DNA of 8,318 nt. It comes from Desulfobulbaceae bacterium. Lineage in GTDB: Bacteria; Desulfobacterota; Desulfobulbia; Desulfobulbales; Desulfobulbaceae. Each line of letters begins with the position of its first letter. The first letter of the stretch is position 1. A program made the translations under genes and the position numbers. Of this stretch, positions 6,993 to 8,318 are shown one piece after another. The notes beneath the pieces were generated by a model. That model did no database searches, was not told the origin of the DNA, and saw nothing but the letters and a program-made list of their open reading frames with translations. Where the stretch lies: positions 1-8,318 of the forward strand of contig DAOVTM010000172.1 in NCBI GenBank assembly GCA_030633145.1. Reading direction: 5' to 3'.

Positions 6993-8318
6993 CAGGTCTG
7001 CCCCTCCTTCCATGCGTTGCCATTGATATGGCCGGCTCTGTGGCAAATATCATCTTTGCCTTTCTGGCCATGCGCTATGCCTTGCTGCTCACCCGAAAAC
7101 AACCGGATAATTTCCTCTGGGGTTTTCTTTTCTATATCTGTATGTCCTTTGCGGCATTCTCTATATCCCGTGCCGCAGGTCATCTCATAAAACAATTTCT
7201 CCTTATCTCTAATAACGGAGACATCTGGCACGCCATTTCCCCTTATTCCGGTGGTTTTAACACCATGTTCCTGATTTCAGCCTCGGCGGTCACTATCTTT
7301 TATCATAAGGGTGTCCAGGCGTATAATTCCATTGAACATGAATCAAAAAAACTCAAAAGAGCAAACTTACGGCTCAATAATGCCGCTGTGGAGATGAAGG
7401 ATCTGACCTTTCATTTAGAAGAGATGAACATCAACCTTGAGGAAAAGGTTGAAAAACGGACAGCAGAACTTTCCAAGTCTGAGAAAAAATTTCGTCATCT
7501 CTATGCCGCATCCAAGGATATGGTGTTTTTCTGCGATACCAAAAACAACCTGATGGACATCAACGAATCAGGTCTTGAAATGCTTGGCTATTGCAAAGAG
7601 GAAACACCTCTTTTCAACCTGACAACAATGCTCAAAAATGAAGAGGAAATTACCGCTTATTATAAGCTGATGGAGCAGGATGGATATATCAAGGATCTGG
7701 AACTTGAGTTTTGTAAAAAAGATGGCACCATCCTCAATGTCCTCCTGTCTGCTTCTGCCCTGTACGACGATGACGGCAACATGATCGGTTGTGAGGCCAT
7801 AGCCAAGGATCTGACCAAGGTCAAAACCATGATGGAGCAGTTAATTTCCAGTGAAAAGATGGCATCAGTGGGTCAGATGGCAGCCGGTGTTGCCCATGAA
7901 ATAAATACCCCTCTGGGGATTATCCTGGGCTATTCCCAGTTGATGATGGATGATTTTGAGGAAGACTCGGAAGCATTCGAGAGTCTGCAGGTAATTGAAC
8001 GCCAGACCCAGGCCAGTCGCAAGATTGTCGCGGATCTCCTCAAGTTCTCCCGCCAGTCGGGCAGTGCCCAGGAAGACATCAACATCAACGAAGTACTCAG
8101 TGATGTGATCTCGGTAACGGAACACCACCTGAATCTAAGCCAGGTCAAGGTGCATCTTGAGCTGACGGACGACCTGCCCACAGTGGTTGGTGATGCGGAA
8201 AAACTGCGCCAGGTATTTGTCAACCTGACCAATAATGCCCACCACGCAATGGAAGAGCAGAAAAAAGGCGACATTTACCTCTCCAGTCGATTTGACGAGC
8301 AGAGAAATCTGGTCATTG
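6989..8318 (+). CDS. Three-helix membrane PAS sensor histidine kinase, NtrB-like (partial, C-terminus off the right edge)
   Basis: 443 codons are visible. Helices at about 14-34, 43-59 and 86-105 leave only a short periplasmic loop (60-85, with His65 and His81), so the input part is membrane-embedded rather than a large extracellular domain. A charged coiled-coil stretch at about 115-165 leads to one PAS domain (about 166-278, ending in a PAC-type KDGTILNVLLSAS segment). The HisKA helix pair follows, with GVAHEINTPLGIILGYSQL placing the phospho-acceptor at His303. The HATPase begins near 397 with N-box Asn416 in NLTNNAHHAM; the G-boxes are beyond the window. The form of the H- and N-boxes is that of NtrB/HPK4-type kinases, which often pair with sigma-54-dependent regulators, so such a gene may lie downstream. 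The ATG at 6989 overlaps the upstream stop as ATGA and has a strong ribosome site. It probably senses together with the small membrane protein encoded just upstream. Confidence 0.95.
   Translation, partial: MTGLPLLPCVAIDMAGSVANIIFAFLAMRYALLLTRKQPDNFLWGFLFYICMSFAAFSISRAAGHLIKQFLLISNNGDIWHAISPYSGGFNTMFLISASAVTIFYHKGVQAYNSIEHESKKLKRANLRLNNAAVEMKDLTFHLEEMNINLEEKVEKRTAELSKSEKKFRHLYAASKDMVFFCDTKNNLMDINESGLEMLGYCKEETPLFNLTTMLKNEEEITAYYKLMEQDGYIKDLELEFCKKDGTILNVLLSASALYDDDGNMIGCEAIAKDLTKVKTMMEQLISSEKMASVGQMAAGVAHEINTPLGIILGYSQLMMDDFEEDSEAFESLQVIERQTQASRKIVADLLKFSRQSGSAQEDININEVLSDVISVTEHHLNLSQVKVHLELTDDLPTVVGDAEKLRQVFVNLTNNAHHAMEEQKKGDIYLSSRFDEQRNLVI

Noticed and set aside
7930..8274. Minus-strand open frames near the right edge
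   Set aside because: Antisense to the HisKA/HATPase region of the right kinase; serine-rich nonsense translation without motifs.

Overview
The window is a signalling locus: three sensor histidine kinases, one bacteriohemerythrin and one small membrane protein, arranged as two divergent gene clusters around a 582-bp gene-free region. No response regulator gene, mobile element, CRISPR array or RNA gene was recognised. Large PAS-rich hybrid kinases, a stand-alone hemerythrin and moderate base composition would suit a free-living, redox-responsive Gram-negative bacterium. A sulfate-reducing or related Desulfobacterota (Desulfobulbales-like) is my best guess. That is an inference from gene style, not from a marker gene.

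Left cluster (minus strand, read from about 5933 down to 1): a complete bacteriohemerythrin (5523-5933) is followed after a short gap by a very large hybrid kinase (HAMP, three PAS, HisKA, HATPase, receiver, Hpt). After a gap of 29 bases or less comes a second kinase, which runs off the left edge just after its phospho-acceptor histidine box. Same strand and tight spacing suggest one transcript. The hemerythrin could bind or report O2 for the kinases. The second kinase has a DctB-like double-Cache periplasmic sensor and a cysteine-rich PAS domain.

Centre (5934-6515): AT-rich divergent regulatory region. Its best element is a 9-bp inverted repeat with a 9-bp spacer that carries an extended -10 promoter pointing toward the hemerythrin.

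Right cluster (plus strand, 6516 to the right edge): a small, histidine-rich three-helix membrane protein with a signal peptide overlaps by ATGA a three-helix PAS histidine kinase of NtrB-like type, which runs off the right edge. Predicted topology puts most of the small protein's histidines on the periplasmic face, and the kinase has only a short periplasmic loop of its own. The small protein may therefore be the kinase's sensory partner, possibly binding heme, metal or quinone. This pair is the most promising candidate for an undescribed system in the window.
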